Shown: positions 44,408-53,536 of the stretch, piece by piece | How the letters are laid out: each line of letters begins with the position of its first letter | Position numbering within the stretch: the stretch's first letter is position 1 | DNA from: Candidatus Zhuqueibacterota bacterium | GTDB taxonomy: Bacteria; Zhuqueibacterota; Zhuqueibacteria; Zhuqueibacterales; Zhuqueibacteraceae | Reading direction: 5' to 3' | Assembly (NCBI GenBank): GCA_022616415.1 | Contig: JAKEEU010000011.1 | Location: 1 to 64,000 of the forward strand | DNA length: 64,000 nucleotides | Made by a program: the position numbers and the translations under genes | Notes under the pieces: generated by a model | What the model was told of the DNA's origin: nothing | Database searches by the model: none | Seen by the model: only the letters and a program-made list of their open reading frames with translations

Positions 44408-44752
44408 TCATTTTTCTGACTTGCCACTGCGATAAAATCTGACCTGCGCTTTCTCGAAAGTGGCCAAGCCTTCGTCAATCGCGCCATCAATGACCGCAAG
44501 AAATTTTTCCAGCTTCTCGCGCGTGTCGACGATCTCGATGACGATGGGCAAGTCTTCGGAGAGCCGCTCGATTTTGAAGGTGTGAATCCGGCTGTGCGCG
44601 CCGAAACCCATCATGCCGCGCAGCACCGTGGCGCCGGCCAAGCCGTGCGCCTTGGCTTGCAGGACGATCCATTCATACAGCAGCTTGCCTTCGTGGCGGT
44701 CGCTCTCGCCGATAAAAATTCGCAGCAAATAACCTTCTTCCGGAAGCGCCAT
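44408..44752 (-). CDS. DUF190 protein
   Basis: The 114-residue protein begins with GYLLRIFIGESDRHEGKLLY, has GLAGATVLRGMMGFGAHSRI and a final VDTREKLEKFLAVIDGAI. It is the PII-like DUF190 family, commonly placed with crcB fluoride exporters, as here: the crcB remnant ends four bases upstream. It probably senses or regulates the transporter. The exporter itself is truncated. Confidence 0.9.
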   Translation of the reverse strand: MALPEEGYLLRIFIGESDRHEGKLLYEWIVLQAKAHGLAGATVLRGMMGFGAHSRIHTFKIERLSEDLPIVIEIVDTREKLEKFLAVIDGAIDEGLATFEKAQVRFYRSGKSEK

Positions 44753-44756
44753 GGTT

Positions 44757-45038
44757 TTATCTCCAAATCAAATGTACAAGCGTGCGGCCAAGCCACACCG
44801 CGGCGAGGCCGAACACGGCGTGAGCGCCCATGTTGATCAGCGCCGGCAAATTTTCCCCTTCGCGCAGCAAGTTCATCGTTTCATTGCCAAAAGTCGAGAA
44901 CGTGGTGAACCCGCCCAAAATCCCGACAAAGATGAACGCGCGCGATTCGAGCGCGAAGGCATTTAAGGGCGGACTCCATCGCCGCAAAGAAACCAGATCA
45001 ATCTTTTGCAATATAGCCATCAGCCTCAATTTTTTCAA
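44757..45038 (-). pseudogene. crcB: CrcB fluoride exporter, N-terminally truncated
   Basis: From about residue 28 the sequence is the second half of CrcB: FIFVGILGGFTTFSTFGNET, then LREGENLPALINMGAHAVFG and a last helix. The first two helices (about 55 residues, with the NxxG pore motif) are replaced by unrelated residues (MKKLRLMAILQKIDLVSLRR). CrcB normally has 115-130 residues and works as a dual-topology dimer, so this form should not export fluoride. The break is near 44955. Confidence 0.75.
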
Positions 45039-45153
45039 GCAGAAAGTTTACCCTTGTTTCTCACGCTTTTTTGTTTTATTTTTGTTATTCGTGCAAACAA
45101 TCTGATAAAAGCATTTATTTTCTGAATTCAAATTTCATTATGAACGGTGAAAC

Positions 45154-46494
45154 ATGAGCATGCAACATAAAAAACTAGCTATTCTCGTCGGCGGCGGGCC
45201 GGCGCCAGGGATCAACAGTGTCATCGGCGCCGCGACGATTCGCAGCATTCTCAGCGGCGTGGAAGTTATCGGCATTCGCGACGGCTTTCAATGGATCATG
45301 AAAGGGGAAATCGATAAAGTCAGAGAGCTTACGATCGAAAGAGTGAGCCGCATTCATTTTCGCGGCGGCTCGTATATCGGCATCTCCCGCGCCAATCCGA
45401 CCAAAGACCCGAAACTTTTGGAAACCACGGTCACTTCGCTGCTGCGCTTGAACGTGGACAAGCTGATTACGATTGGCGGCGACGACACCGCCTTCTCGGC
45501 GCTCAAATTGGAGCAAATGGCCGGCGGCCGTATTCATGTCGTGCACGTGCCGAAAACGATCGACAACGATCTGGATTTGCCGCTGGGTATGCACACGTTC
45601 GGCTTTCAAACGGCGCGGCATATCGGCGTCGATATTGTCAAGAATTTGATGGTGGATGCGCAAACCACCTCGCGCTGGTATTTCATCGTCGCGATGGGGC
45701 GCAAAGCCGGCCATCTCGCGATGGGCATCGGCAAAGCCGCGGGCGCGACGCTGACGCTGATTCCGGAGGAATTTTCAGATGGCAAATTGCGATTGTCAAG
45801 ATTAATCGACATCCTTGCCGGCGCGATTATCAAGCGTTTGAGCTATGGCCGTCCCGACGGCGTCGCGGTTTTGGCGGAGGGGTTGGTCGAAGTTCTCGAT
45901 CCGCAGGATTTAAAAGCGTTGATGGAAATCGAGCGCGACGCCCACGACAACATCCGGCTCGCCGAAGTCAATTTCGGCGAGATTCTCAAATACGAAGTCC
46001 AGAAACGGCTGAAGGAGTTCAATATCAAATCCACGGTTGTCGCCAAGAACATCGGCTACGAGCTGCGCTGCGCCGATCCGATTCCTTTTGATATGGAATA
46101 CACGCGCGATCTCGGGTTCTGTGCCGCGCGCTTCATCATAGACGGCGGCAACGCGGCGATGGTCTCGATTCAGAACGGCCGTTTCGTGCCGATGTATTTC
46201 AAAGATATACTCGACCCCAAGACCGGCAAGACGCGCGTGCGCATGGTGGACGTCACTTCCGAGTATTACGACATCGCGCGGCGCTACATGATCCGTCTCT
46301 CCGCCGACGATTTTGACGATCCGCACGAGCTTGCCAAGTATGCGGCGACCGCCGGCATTTCGCTCGATGAGTTTCGGCAGAAATTTCATTATCTTGTGGA
46401 GCCAAACGATAAAGTTGGGGCGGATAAAAAATCTGCGAAAAGCAGTGACCGCGTCGCCAAGCTCGAGAAGCATCTGCAAGAAGAAGTCGCGTAA
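45154..46494 (+). CDS. 6-phosphofructokinase, PPi-dependent type
   Basis: The 446-residue PfkA-family enzyme has LVGGGPAPGINSVIGA at the start, ITIGGDDTAFSA around residues 107-118, and VPKTIDNDLDLPLG. The second aspartate of GGDD (glycine in ATP enzymes) blocks ATP and marks pyrophosphate-dependent forms. MGRKAGHLA is the substrate-binding motif. It interconverts fructose 6-phosphate and fructose 1,6-bisphosphate reversibly, saving ATP. It is longer than ATP-PFK (320 residues), with extra C-terminal residues. Confidence 0.88.
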   Translation: MSMQHKKLAILVGGGPAPGINSVIGAATIRSILSGVEVIGIRDGFQWIMKGEIDKVRELTIERVSRIHFRGGSYIGISRANPTKDPKLLETTVTSLLRLNVDKLITIGGDDTAFSALKLEQMAGGRIHVVHVPKTIDNDLDLPLGMHTFGFQTARHIGVDIVKNLMVDAQTTSRWYFIVAMGRKAGHLAMGIGKAAGATLTLIPEEFSDGKLRLSRLIDILAGAIIKRLSYGRPDGVAVLAEGLVEVLDPQDLKALMEIERDAHDNIRLAEVNFGEILKYEVQKRLKEFNIKSTVVAKNIGYELRCADPIPFDMEYTRDLGFCAARFIIDGGNAAMVSIQNGRFVPMYFKDILDPKTGKTRVRMVDVTSEYYDIARRYMIRLSADDFDDPHELAKYAATAGISLDEFRQKFHYLVEPNDKVGADKKSAKSSDRVAKLEKHLQEEVA

Positions 46495-46515
46495 GCGACA
46501 TCGTAAAGTTAAATT

Positions 46516-46570
46516 CAATTCGGGCGGCATTCGGGGGCAATTTCCCCTCGATGAGCCGCCCGATTTTTTT
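46516..46570 (+). terminator. Rho-independent terminator after PFK
   Basis: CGGGCGGC (46521-46528) pairs with GCCGCCCG (46555-46562), with an inner GGGG/CCCC stem, and is followed by seven T residues. Confidence 0.85.
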
Positions 46571-46585
46571 AGCCAGGAAGGAATA

Positions 46586-47473
46586 ATGTTGCGCGTTCGT
46601 TATTTTTGTTCAATTTTTTTGCTCGCCGCATTTTTGCTCATTGGTTGTGCCGGCCGCCGCTCCGTCATTCTGGAACGACCCCAACCGGTGATTTCTGCGG
46701 CCGAGGCTGCCACTCTCCGCAGTGACGCCGATAAACTTTGGAAACAACGTGACGATCCGTCAAAGGCGCGGCAGGCGCTCGCGCTTTACCGGCGCGCTTT
46801 TGCTGCAGATCCGACCAATGTTGAGGTGGGCACTCGCTTGGCGCGCGCGTTTCATTTTGTCGGTTATTACGTGGAAACCGATCCGGCCAGGCAAGATTCG
46901 CTCTTCTTGCAGGGCGTGGAAACCGGCGAGCGCGTGCTCGCCTTGAATCCGGGCTTTCAGGCAGCTTATCGCAAGACCACCGACGAAGCGCGCGCTCTTG
47001 CCGTACTCGACATAAGCTGGATCAACCCGATTTATTGGACGGGCATGAATTACGATCGTTGGATGAGCGGCCAAGGCCGGTGGGTGCGCTACGGCAACAA
47101 GCAGCGCGTGGAAGCCTATATGACGCGCGTCAAAGAGCTCGATCCCAATTTTTTTTACGGGGCGGTGCCGCGTTACTTCGGTGTTTTGCCGACGCAGGGT
47201 CGCGCGCCATTTGTCGATATCGACGACGCCAAGCGCGAGTTCGACCGGGCTTTGGAACTGGCGCCCAATTTTTTTGGCAATCAACGCACCTACGCTGAAA
47301 CCTATGCAGTAAAGAAAAAAGACCGCGAGCTGTTCAGAAAGCTTTTGGAGCAGGTGATTAACGGCAATCCCAACGCCTTGCCGGACGTGGCGCCGGAAAA
47401 TAAATTTGAGCAGGCCATTGCCAAAAACATGCTGAATCGCATCGACGAGTATTTTAGCGAACGGAAAAAATGA
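46586..47473 (+). CDS. TatT-like TPR lipoprotein (TRAP-transporter-associated)
   Basis: The 295-residue protein has a lipoprotein signal (IFLLAAFLLIGCAG), TPR-like helices with ARQALALYRRAFAADPTNVE and ALELAPNFFGNQRTYAE. The central INPIYWTGMNYDRWMSGQGR segment is a feature of the TatT family, first described as the periplasmic partner of some TRAP transporters in Treponema. No TRAP transporter genes are near. The ATG at 46586 follows AGGAAGGA; upstream in-frame codons lie inside the PFK gene and terminator. Confidence 0.75.
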   Translation: MLRVRYFCSIFLLAAFLLIGCAGRRSVILERPQPVISAAEAATLRSDADKLWKQRDDPSKARQALALYRRAFAADPTNVEVGTRLARAFHFVGYYVETDPARQDSLFLQGVETGERVLALNPGFQAAYRKTTDEARALAVLDISWINPIYWTGMNYDRWMSGQGRWVRYGNKQRVEAYMTRVKELDPNFFYGAVPRYFGVLPTQGRAPFVDIDDAKREFDRALELAPNFFGNQRTYAETYAVKKKDRELFRKLLEQVINGNPNALPDVAPENKFEQAIAKNMLNRIDEYFSERKK

Positions 47474-47503
47474 TTAGTTAACGGCTGTTCTGCTTTCATG
47501 ACA

Positions 47504-49575
47504 TTACGCCTTCAACACCACGATCGTCATGTCATCGTGCTGCGGGTGGTCGCCGGCGAACTGGCGGACTTCGTCAAAAGCGTGCTGCACCAATTGTTCG
47601 GCGGAGCCGTTGTCGTTTCGGTGCAGCAAATCGAGAAAGCGTTCCGTGCCGAATTCTTCGAGATCACGATTCATCGCTTCGGTGAAACCGTCGGTATAAA
47701 ACACTAGCGTGTCGCCGGGGGAAAGCTGCAGCTCGCCTTCCACTAAAGTCTTCGTAAAAAGATCTCCCTTTTCAAGCCCCAAGCCGATGCCGGCGGTTTG
47801 CAACAGCCGCGTCTCACTCGCGCCGCTGCTGAAAACGATGGCGGGATTGTGGCCGGCGCGGGCAAATTTCAACAGCCGGCGTTTGCTGTCAAGCACGGCG
47901 TAGAACATGCTGACGTACCAACTGCGTTCAATTGAACGATACATCAAGTGGTTGACTTTACTCAACACGTGCTTGGGCGAGGGGTCTTCTTCGGCGTGCG
48001 ATTGTAAAATGCCCTTGGTCAACGTCATGTAAATCGCCGCGGGCACGCCTTTGCCGGAAACGTCGCCGACGGCGATGCCGAGCTTGCCGTCGCGCATATC
48101 GACGAAATCAAAATAATCACCGCCGACTTCGAGCGCCGGCAGGCAGGCGCCGGCAATATCAAAACCGGCAATCTTCGGCTGTTCCTTTGGCAAGAGATGG
48201 AGCTGCACGCGGCGGGCAATCTCCAATTCTTTTTGCATGCGCACGCGCTCTTTGATGCGGCGAACATGCGCCGGCTCGTCTTCCGGTTTGTAATCAAACT
48301 CTTCGCCGCGACGGCCGCCGATCCACCCGATGACGAGTAGTCCGAGCAATAGCGCGATGCCGGCGATGCCGGAGCCGATAAAAAACGGTTCGGCGCTGCC
48401 GAGCAAAGGCCCGATCTGATTCAGCGCCGCAATCACGGCGCCGGAAGTCATTGATGCGAGCAAACCATAACGCCAGAAAATGAGGCCCTGCGCCAATCCC
48501 AAAGCGATGAACGGAATCAGCGCAAACGGCGCCGGGCGAAAGGTGTATGTTTCGCTAAAAAAGATCAGGAAGAATCCGTACAACACACCGGCAATAATAA
48601 TGGCGGGCGCCGGAGATTTCAACATGCGGCGCAGCGCTGAAATTAAAAACAAGCGAAACACCAACTCATCATAGAGCGCTGTCAACAGCATAAAAAGGAC
48701 GATGGAGATGAACGGCAGATAACCGTCAAATACGTTGGCGGTGTTGAAGCTCAAGCGCGGCAAAACGCCAAATTGATGAATCATCACATAGATGATAAGC
48801 TGAAGGCCACCAAAAACAATCAAGCCAAACGCGAAACCCACCGGCAGCTCCCGGCCGATATTTTTAGTGATCCAACGCCGGTTGAAAATGCTATCGACAC
48901 CGGAAAGCAGCTTCGGTCGATCGCTGCGGACGAATTGCTCGCCGGTCGTCCACGCGCCGAGCGTCATCAGCGCCATGATGTTGTAGGCAAAAACGATTTG
49001 AATCCCCAATAGAATGAACTTCGAATACAGCGGGCTGATCGGGCCAAAATTCGCGCCGACGCCGAAGCGAGACCAGAGGTTGAGCGCATAAGCCAGCAAC
49101 GAGAAAAAAACGATGCCGCCGAGCCACAAGCCGGTGCGGACGCCGATTTCGCCCTCGTGATATTTGCGCAGGAACGCCACCAGCGAGGCAAAGAGCAGCT
49201 GGGCGAAACGCGAACTTGAAAAAGCTCCTGCTGCTGATCGCGCGGCACGTTGCGGTAATAATCGAATCGCCACCACGAGAGCGGCAAACGCTCTTCGCGG
49301 CTCAGTTCGAGCACCGGCTTTACGCCGAACAGGCCCATCAGATAATCCAGCGCGGAAACGTCGTAAGCAAAAAGCGCGTCGCAAAAAAAGCCGCTGACGT
49401 CGAAGCCTTGCTGTTTGAGATAATTTTCAGCGACGGTTCTCGCTTCGCCGCGCGTAAGCTGGGGTCGGCTGGCAAAATAGGGGTTGATCTGCGGCATCAA
49501 ATAAGCGCCGGCGGCCAAAGCGATGACGGCAGAACCCGCAACCAACAAACGGCGCAACTTAGGCTTCTCTTCCAT
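47504..49575 (-). CDS. CPBP-like membrane protein fused to RsbU/SpoIIE phosphatase, frameshifted
   Basis: Translation from the ATG at 49575 (TAGGAGAAT upstream) gives a membrane anchor and a periplasmic domain down to about 49210 (QQELFQVRV). The reading then continues in a different frame (RFAQLLFASLVAFLRKYHEG) to 47504, so one base has been lost or gained. The second part has about eight membrane helices with a degenerate CPBP motif (YDELVFRLFLIS, missing the usual histidine). It ends in a PP2C/RsbU phosphatase (EVGGDYFDFVDM, VGDVSGKGVPAAIYM, QHDDMTIVVLKA) that still has its metal-binding aspartates. It probably controls an anti-sigma switch. Confidence 0.8.
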
Positions 49576-49620
49576 TAATTCTCCTAAATAACGTACAGGC
49601 TTAAATCTGCATGATAAAAT

Positions 49621-49700
49621 GAAACGCAACGAAAAGGGAACCGCAACGAAAAAAGCAATCGGCTGTTGTATATTTTCGTTGCAGCTCTCATTTCGTTGCA
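49621..49700. repeat. GCAACGAAAA palindrome between rsbU-like and MTHFR genes
   Basis: GCAACGAAAAGGGAACC and GCAACGAAAA on the left are mirrored by TTTTCGTTGCAGCTCTCATT then TCGTTGC on the right. The long stem has a loop of about 20 bases. It could end the MTHFR transcript on the minus strand. Confidence 0.6.
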
Positions 49701-49704
49701 AGAA

Positions 49705-51603
49705 TCATTTTCCCCGTTTTGTTGCCGGGCGCAGGCTCAAGGTGCGGCATTTTTCCACGAGTTCGAGAATCATCTCGTAGCGCACGAAAGGCGTGATCAA
49801 ATAAATGCCGTTGAAGTAATCAAGCACGCTTTCCAAAATTTCGGCGGCAACGGTCACGCCTTCGCGCCGGGCGCGCTCGCCCTCGAAGCGGTACAGGCGC
49901 TCGCGCACCTTCAGCGGAATCTCGATGCCCGGCACTTCGTTGTGCAGAAAATCGGCGTTGCGGCCGCTGACCAACGGCATGATGCCGATAAAAACGGGAA
50001 TCTCAAACTCGCGCGTGGCCTCGTAAATTTCGCGCACCTTGCGCCAGTCGAAAATCGGTTGGGTCATCACAAAATCCGCGCCGAGTTGTATTTTTCTACG
50101 CAGACGGTTGATTTGAGTTTCAATACGATCGACATTCGGATTGAGCGCGACGCCGACGGTGAAACGGGTGCTCTGCTTCATGGCGCGGCCGGAAAACGCG
50201 ATGCCTTGATTCATCTTCTTGATCATGGCGATCAAGTTGAACGAGTTGAGATCATATACCGAGGTGGCGCCGGGCTGATCGCCGAATTTCGCCGGATCGC
50301 CGGTGAGCGCCAGCACGGTGTCCATGCCGAGGGCGTACATTCCCATCAACTCGGCTTGCATGCCGATGAGATTGCGGTCGCGGCAGGAAAGATGAATGAT
50401 GAGCGGCAAGCCGGTTTTTTGTTTGACGAGATGGCCGAGCGCCACGTTGCTCATCCGCGTGATGCCGAGCGAGCTGTCGGCCATCGTCAGTGCATCGATG
50501 CCGGCGCGTTTCAGCTCAAGCGCGCCGCGGATAATGCTCTCGTGCTCCAAATCACGCGGCGGATCAAGCTCGACGATGACGGCCGGCCTTTTCCCAACGC
50601 TTTTCAAAAACTCTGGTTCGGTGATGGCTTGCGCGGGCGGCAGCTCATGCTTGACGTGTGCGATAACCTGTTTTTGCCGCACCGGTTCGAGTCCGCGCAA
50701 AGCCGCGGCCATGGCGCGAATATGCTCCGGCGTGGTGCCGCAACAGCCGCCGATTAGGCGCACGCCTTGCTCGCGCAATTTGAGCGCGCTTTCAGCAAAA
50801 TATTCCGGCGTGGAAAGATAAATGTAACGGCCCTCGACAAACGCCGGCAATCCGGCATTCGGAAACGCCGACAGCAAAAGCCCGTCGTCCAACGGGACTT
50901 CGCGCAAGGCGTGCAGGATGCCGGTCGGGCCCTTCGCGCAATTGATGCCCACGACGTCGGCGCCCAAATCGCTCAGGCGGCGAAAGGCCGTGGTAATATG
51001 TTGGGCTACGCCCGTAGGGCTGTCGCGCACATAGCCCTCCTCATCCGCAACGACTTGTGCGATAATCGGCAAATCGGTCAGCCGCTGCGCTTCGATCACT
51101 GCAATTTCGAGCTCGTTCATCCGGCTGAACGTCTCAAAGATGAGCGCGTCCGGCCCGGCGGCAACCAGCGCCGTGATTTGCTCCGCGAAAGCATGGCGCA
51201 TGACGTTCGCTTCGATCTCGTCGCTTTCGCGATCGCGCACGGGGCCAACCGAGGCTAACACGTATGCTTTGCCATCGGCAGCAGCGCGAGCCAGACGAAC
51301 CGCGGCCTGATTAATTTCAGCAACGCGCCGTTCCAAGCCAAAGCGCGCCAGCTTGCAACGATTGGCCGTGAAGCTGTTGGTCTCCAGCGCTTGCGCGCCG
51401 GCCTCGACGTAAGCGCGATGAATATTTTGAATGATCGCCGGTTGCGTGAGATTAAGCTCGTCATAGCTCTGCGCGAGCGGAATGCCCTGGCCATAAATCA
51501 TCGTGCCCATGGCGCCGTCGCCGACGAGAAGATGTTGGCGGAGATGTTCGAGAAACGGCTGGTTGCTCGTTGCTGGTTGCTCGTTGCTGATTGTTTTATC
51601 CAT
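49705..51603 (-). CDS. Bifunctional homocysteine S-methyltransferase / methylenetetrahydrofolate reductase
   Basis: The 632-residue protein joins an N-terminal homocysteine methyltransferase (GDGAMGTMIYGQG, VGINCAKGPTG and the zinc-site GGCCGTTPEHIRAM) to a C-terminal MTHFR barrel (IVELDPPRDLEHES, ADSSLGITRMSNVALGHL, LALTGDPAKFGD). This is the YitJ arrangement of Bacillus. It would make methyltetrahydrofolate and pass methyl groups to homocysteine. The first residues (TISNEQPATSNQ) are encoded by a simple repeat, so the true start may be slightly later (ATG inside GDGAMG is too late). Confidence 0.9.
   Translation of the reverse strand: MDKTISNEQPATSNQPFLEHLRQHLLVGDGAMGTMIYGQGIPLAQSYDELNLTQPAIIQNIHRAYVEAGAQALETNSFTANRCKLARFGLERRVAEINQAAVRLARAAADGKAYVLASVGPVRDRESDEIEANVMRHAFAEQITALVAAGPDALIFETFSRMNELEIAVIEAQRLTDLPIIAQVVADEEGYVRDSPTGVAQHITTAFRRLSDLGADVVGINCAKGPTGILHALREVPLDDGLLLSAFPNAGLPAFVEGRYIYLSTPEYFAESALKLREQGVRLIGGCCGTTPEHIRAMAAALRGLEPVRQKQVIAHVKHELPPAQAITEPEFLKSVGKRPAVIVELDPPRDLEHESIIRGALELKRAGIDALTMADSSLGITRMSNVALGHLVKQKTGLPLIIHLSCRDRNLIGMQAELMGMYALGMDTVLALTGDPAKFGDQPGATSVYDLNSFNLIAMIKKMNQGIAFSGRAMKQSTRFTVGVALNPNVDRIETQINRLRRKIQLGADFVMTQPIFDWRKVREIYEATREFEIPVFIGIMPLVSGRNADFLHNEVPGIEIPLKVRERLYRFEGERARREGVTVAAEILESVLDYFNGIYLITPFVRYEMILELVEKCRTLSLRPATKRGK
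51556..51591. repeat. CAACCAGCAACGAGC-type simple repeat, copy 2
   Basis: Reads GGTTGCTCGTTGCTGGTTGC then TCGTTGCTG on the plus strand. It lies within the first codons of the MTHFR gene and gives its SNEQPATSNQ residues. Confidence 0.5.
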
Positions 51604-51724
51604 TCTTGTTTCCGGATCACAGTAAATGAATATCTTATTAGCCCCCAATCAAGCATTCTATTAAAAATTTTGCTGTCACTTTTAAAAAACAGATTTATCC
51701 TCGTCTGTCCAACGGTCGCGAGAA

Positions 51725-51767
51725 ACCAGTTACCAGCTACTAGCGACAAGCAACCAGCATCCAGTTC
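51725..51767. repeat. CAACCAGCAACGAGC-type simple repeat, copy 3
   Basis: Reads CCAGTTACCAGCTACTAGCG then ACAAGCAACCAGCATCCAG. It lies between the MTHFR gene and the HEAT-repeat gene and runs up to the latter's stop codon. Confidence 0.5.
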
Positions 51768-53409
51768 ACCCAATCGGCTTGATTTGTTCGCGAAACAGGG
51801 AGTCATTTTGCGCCTGCTTCCACCATTTCAGCCATTGGCTGAGAACGCGGCGGTTGGATTTTTCGGTGGCGAGGTTGAACACGGGATGCTGCAGCTCCCC
51901 AAAATCTTTGCCGGTTAATTGATACAAAGCCCGGACGATCCGGGCTTGCACTTCGGCGCTAAACTCCATTTCCAGCGCGGCGATTAAAATTTGCACCATG
52001 TCTTGATGCTTGGTCGCCACTAAATAGTCCAACAATAACTGCAAATCAGCTTGATCCAAATTATACACGTGCCAATCTTGCAGCCAATTCCCGAGCATGG
52101 GCAAAAGCCATTTGTCGCCCAGGATCGCCGTCGCGTCGAGAATGTTGCGCAACGCCTGTCCGGAATTGTGGCGCTTGGCGTGCTCCAGAATAATCGGAAT
52201 CGCCAAGGTGTCATTGATGCGGGCCAAAGCGAGCATGGCTTCGCGCTGCACGAATACATCTTCATTGGCGCCATATCGCAGCGTCGCAGCCAAAGCCGGT
52301 ATGGCGCGGGCAAACTCGCCTTCCGCCGGCACCGCAATCCGGCCCAGCGCTTCCGCCGCTTCGGCGCGCAAAAAGGCCTCGCGCTCGTCTTGCAGCGTGT
52401 TCATTAAAAACTCGAGTGCGGTTTTGCTGCGCAGATTGCCGAGGGCGCGCAAGGCTTGCGGATTTTTGCTTTTTTTAACCAATGCGATCAAAGCCGGCGC
52501 CGCGCGCGCGTCGCCAAGCGCAGCGAGCGCATCGCAAACCGTGTTTTGAATCCGCACGTCGTGCACGCGCAGCAGCTCCAGCAGGGCGTCCAATGCCGCA
52601 GGATGGCGGCTGCGGCCAACGGCGTAAATGAAATGGCTCTGGCTAAGGTAAGAGGGCTGCCGGCTGCGCGCCACCAGCCCGGCAAAATCAATAAACGCGG
52701 CCTGGTTCCGCTCTAAAAGAATATATTGGTCAAGCGCCAGCGTGCGGCCCGCCGCAGTATTCTCGTGATAAAGCGCTTGAATTTGATAAATTGCAATGGC
52801 GTCTTGAACCTGAAAAGTCAACGTAAGCCGGCGTTTTTCCAAAGGCGCCAACGGCACGGTCTCGGCAAAAATGAAAACGGGAGTATGCCTCCCGTTGCTG
52901 CCCGCAGGCAAAGTTAGAGAGTCGAGGCGCAAGCTGGCCTGCATCGATCCTTCCTGCGGTTTTAGATCGCTCAATTCAATGAGCTGAATTTCCCGAATCT
53001 GCAAGACGTGCCGCTCGCGTTGATTGCCGACATCGAGAACGATTTCAAAATGCTCGCGGGAAACTTTATTCACCGCGGCCGGCTCCCAATACAACGCCGG
53101 CAATTGCCACCTCTGCAAAGTCTCGTAACTGAACGCCGCGGCAGCGAAAATTCCGATCAACAACAGCGCGGCGCAACCGGCACGGTGCAGCAAACCGTAG
53201 CGGCTGACCGGCCGGCCTTGCCACGTTTCCGGCACGTGGGCAAAAAGATGATAACTTAAAAACAGCCAGATGGCCCCACACCCGATCCAAAACAAGACGA
53301 GCTTGATCCAATTCATCGTATGCTGCGTATGGGCATACAAAACATAAACGACGATGGCCAAGCCGGCGAGCAAAGAGAGATTGATAACAGAAAAAAAAAT
53401 TCTTTTCAT
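51766..53409 (-). CDS. Membrane protein with HEAT repeats
   Basis: The 547-residue protein has three N-terminal membrane helices (residues 7-26, 36-55, 75-95), a beta-rich region of about 160 residues and a C-terminal run of HEAT-like repeats (HPAALDALLELLRVHDVRIQ, FLRAEAAEALGRI, FVQREAMLALARIND). The repeats probably form a binding surface facing the cytoplasm or periplasm. ATG 53421 is an alternative start. It shares direction with the DUF2207 gene upstream. Ligand unknown. Confidence 0.7.
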   Translation of the reverse strand: MKRIFFSVINLSLLAGLAIVVYVLYAHTQHTMNWIKLVLFWIGCGAIWLFLSYHLFAHVPETWQGRPVSRYGLLHRAGCAALLLIGIFAAAAFSYETLQRWQLPALYWEPAAVNKVSREHFEIVLDVGNQRERHVLQIREIQLIELSDLKPQEGSMQASLRLDSLTLPAGSNGRHTPVFIFAETVPLAPLEKRRLTLTFQVQDAIAIYQIQALYHENTAAGRTLALDQYILLERNQAAFIDFAGLVARSRQPSYLSQSHFIYAVGRSRHPAALDALLELLRVHDVRIQNTVCDALAALGDARAAPALIALVKKSKNPQALRALGNLRSKTALEFLMNTLQDEREAFLRAEAAEALGRIAVPAEGEFARAIPALAATLRYGANEDVFVQREAMLALARINDTLAIPIILEHAKRHNSGQALRNILDATAILGDKWLLPMLGNWLQDWHVYNLDQADLQLLLDYLVATKHQDMVQILIAALEMEFSAEVQARIVRALYQLTGKDFGELQHPVFNLATEKSNRRVLSQWLKWWKQAQNDSLFREQIKPIG

Positions 53410-53464
53410 TTGTGCCCGCATCCTACTGCCAAGCCCCAGCCTAAAAGCATGGGGCTGAAATATA

Positions 53465-53500
53465 GAATGCCGCCTACGGCCGTAGGCTGTAGCGGCATAC
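53465..53500. repeat. GCCGCCTACGGCCGTAGGC palindrome
   Basis: ATGCCGC and GCGGCAT flank an inner CTACGG/CCGTAG stem, a short perfect-looking hairpin between the HEAT-repeat and DUF2207 genes. Confidence 0.5.
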
Positions 53501-53536
53501 GAAATTTTAAAACTCAGATAATATACTCAGCCCAGT

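Noticed and set aside
45039-45153. Fluoride riboswitch upstream of the crcB remnant
   Set aside because: No GG-rich pseudoknot core could be traced and the gene is truncated there.
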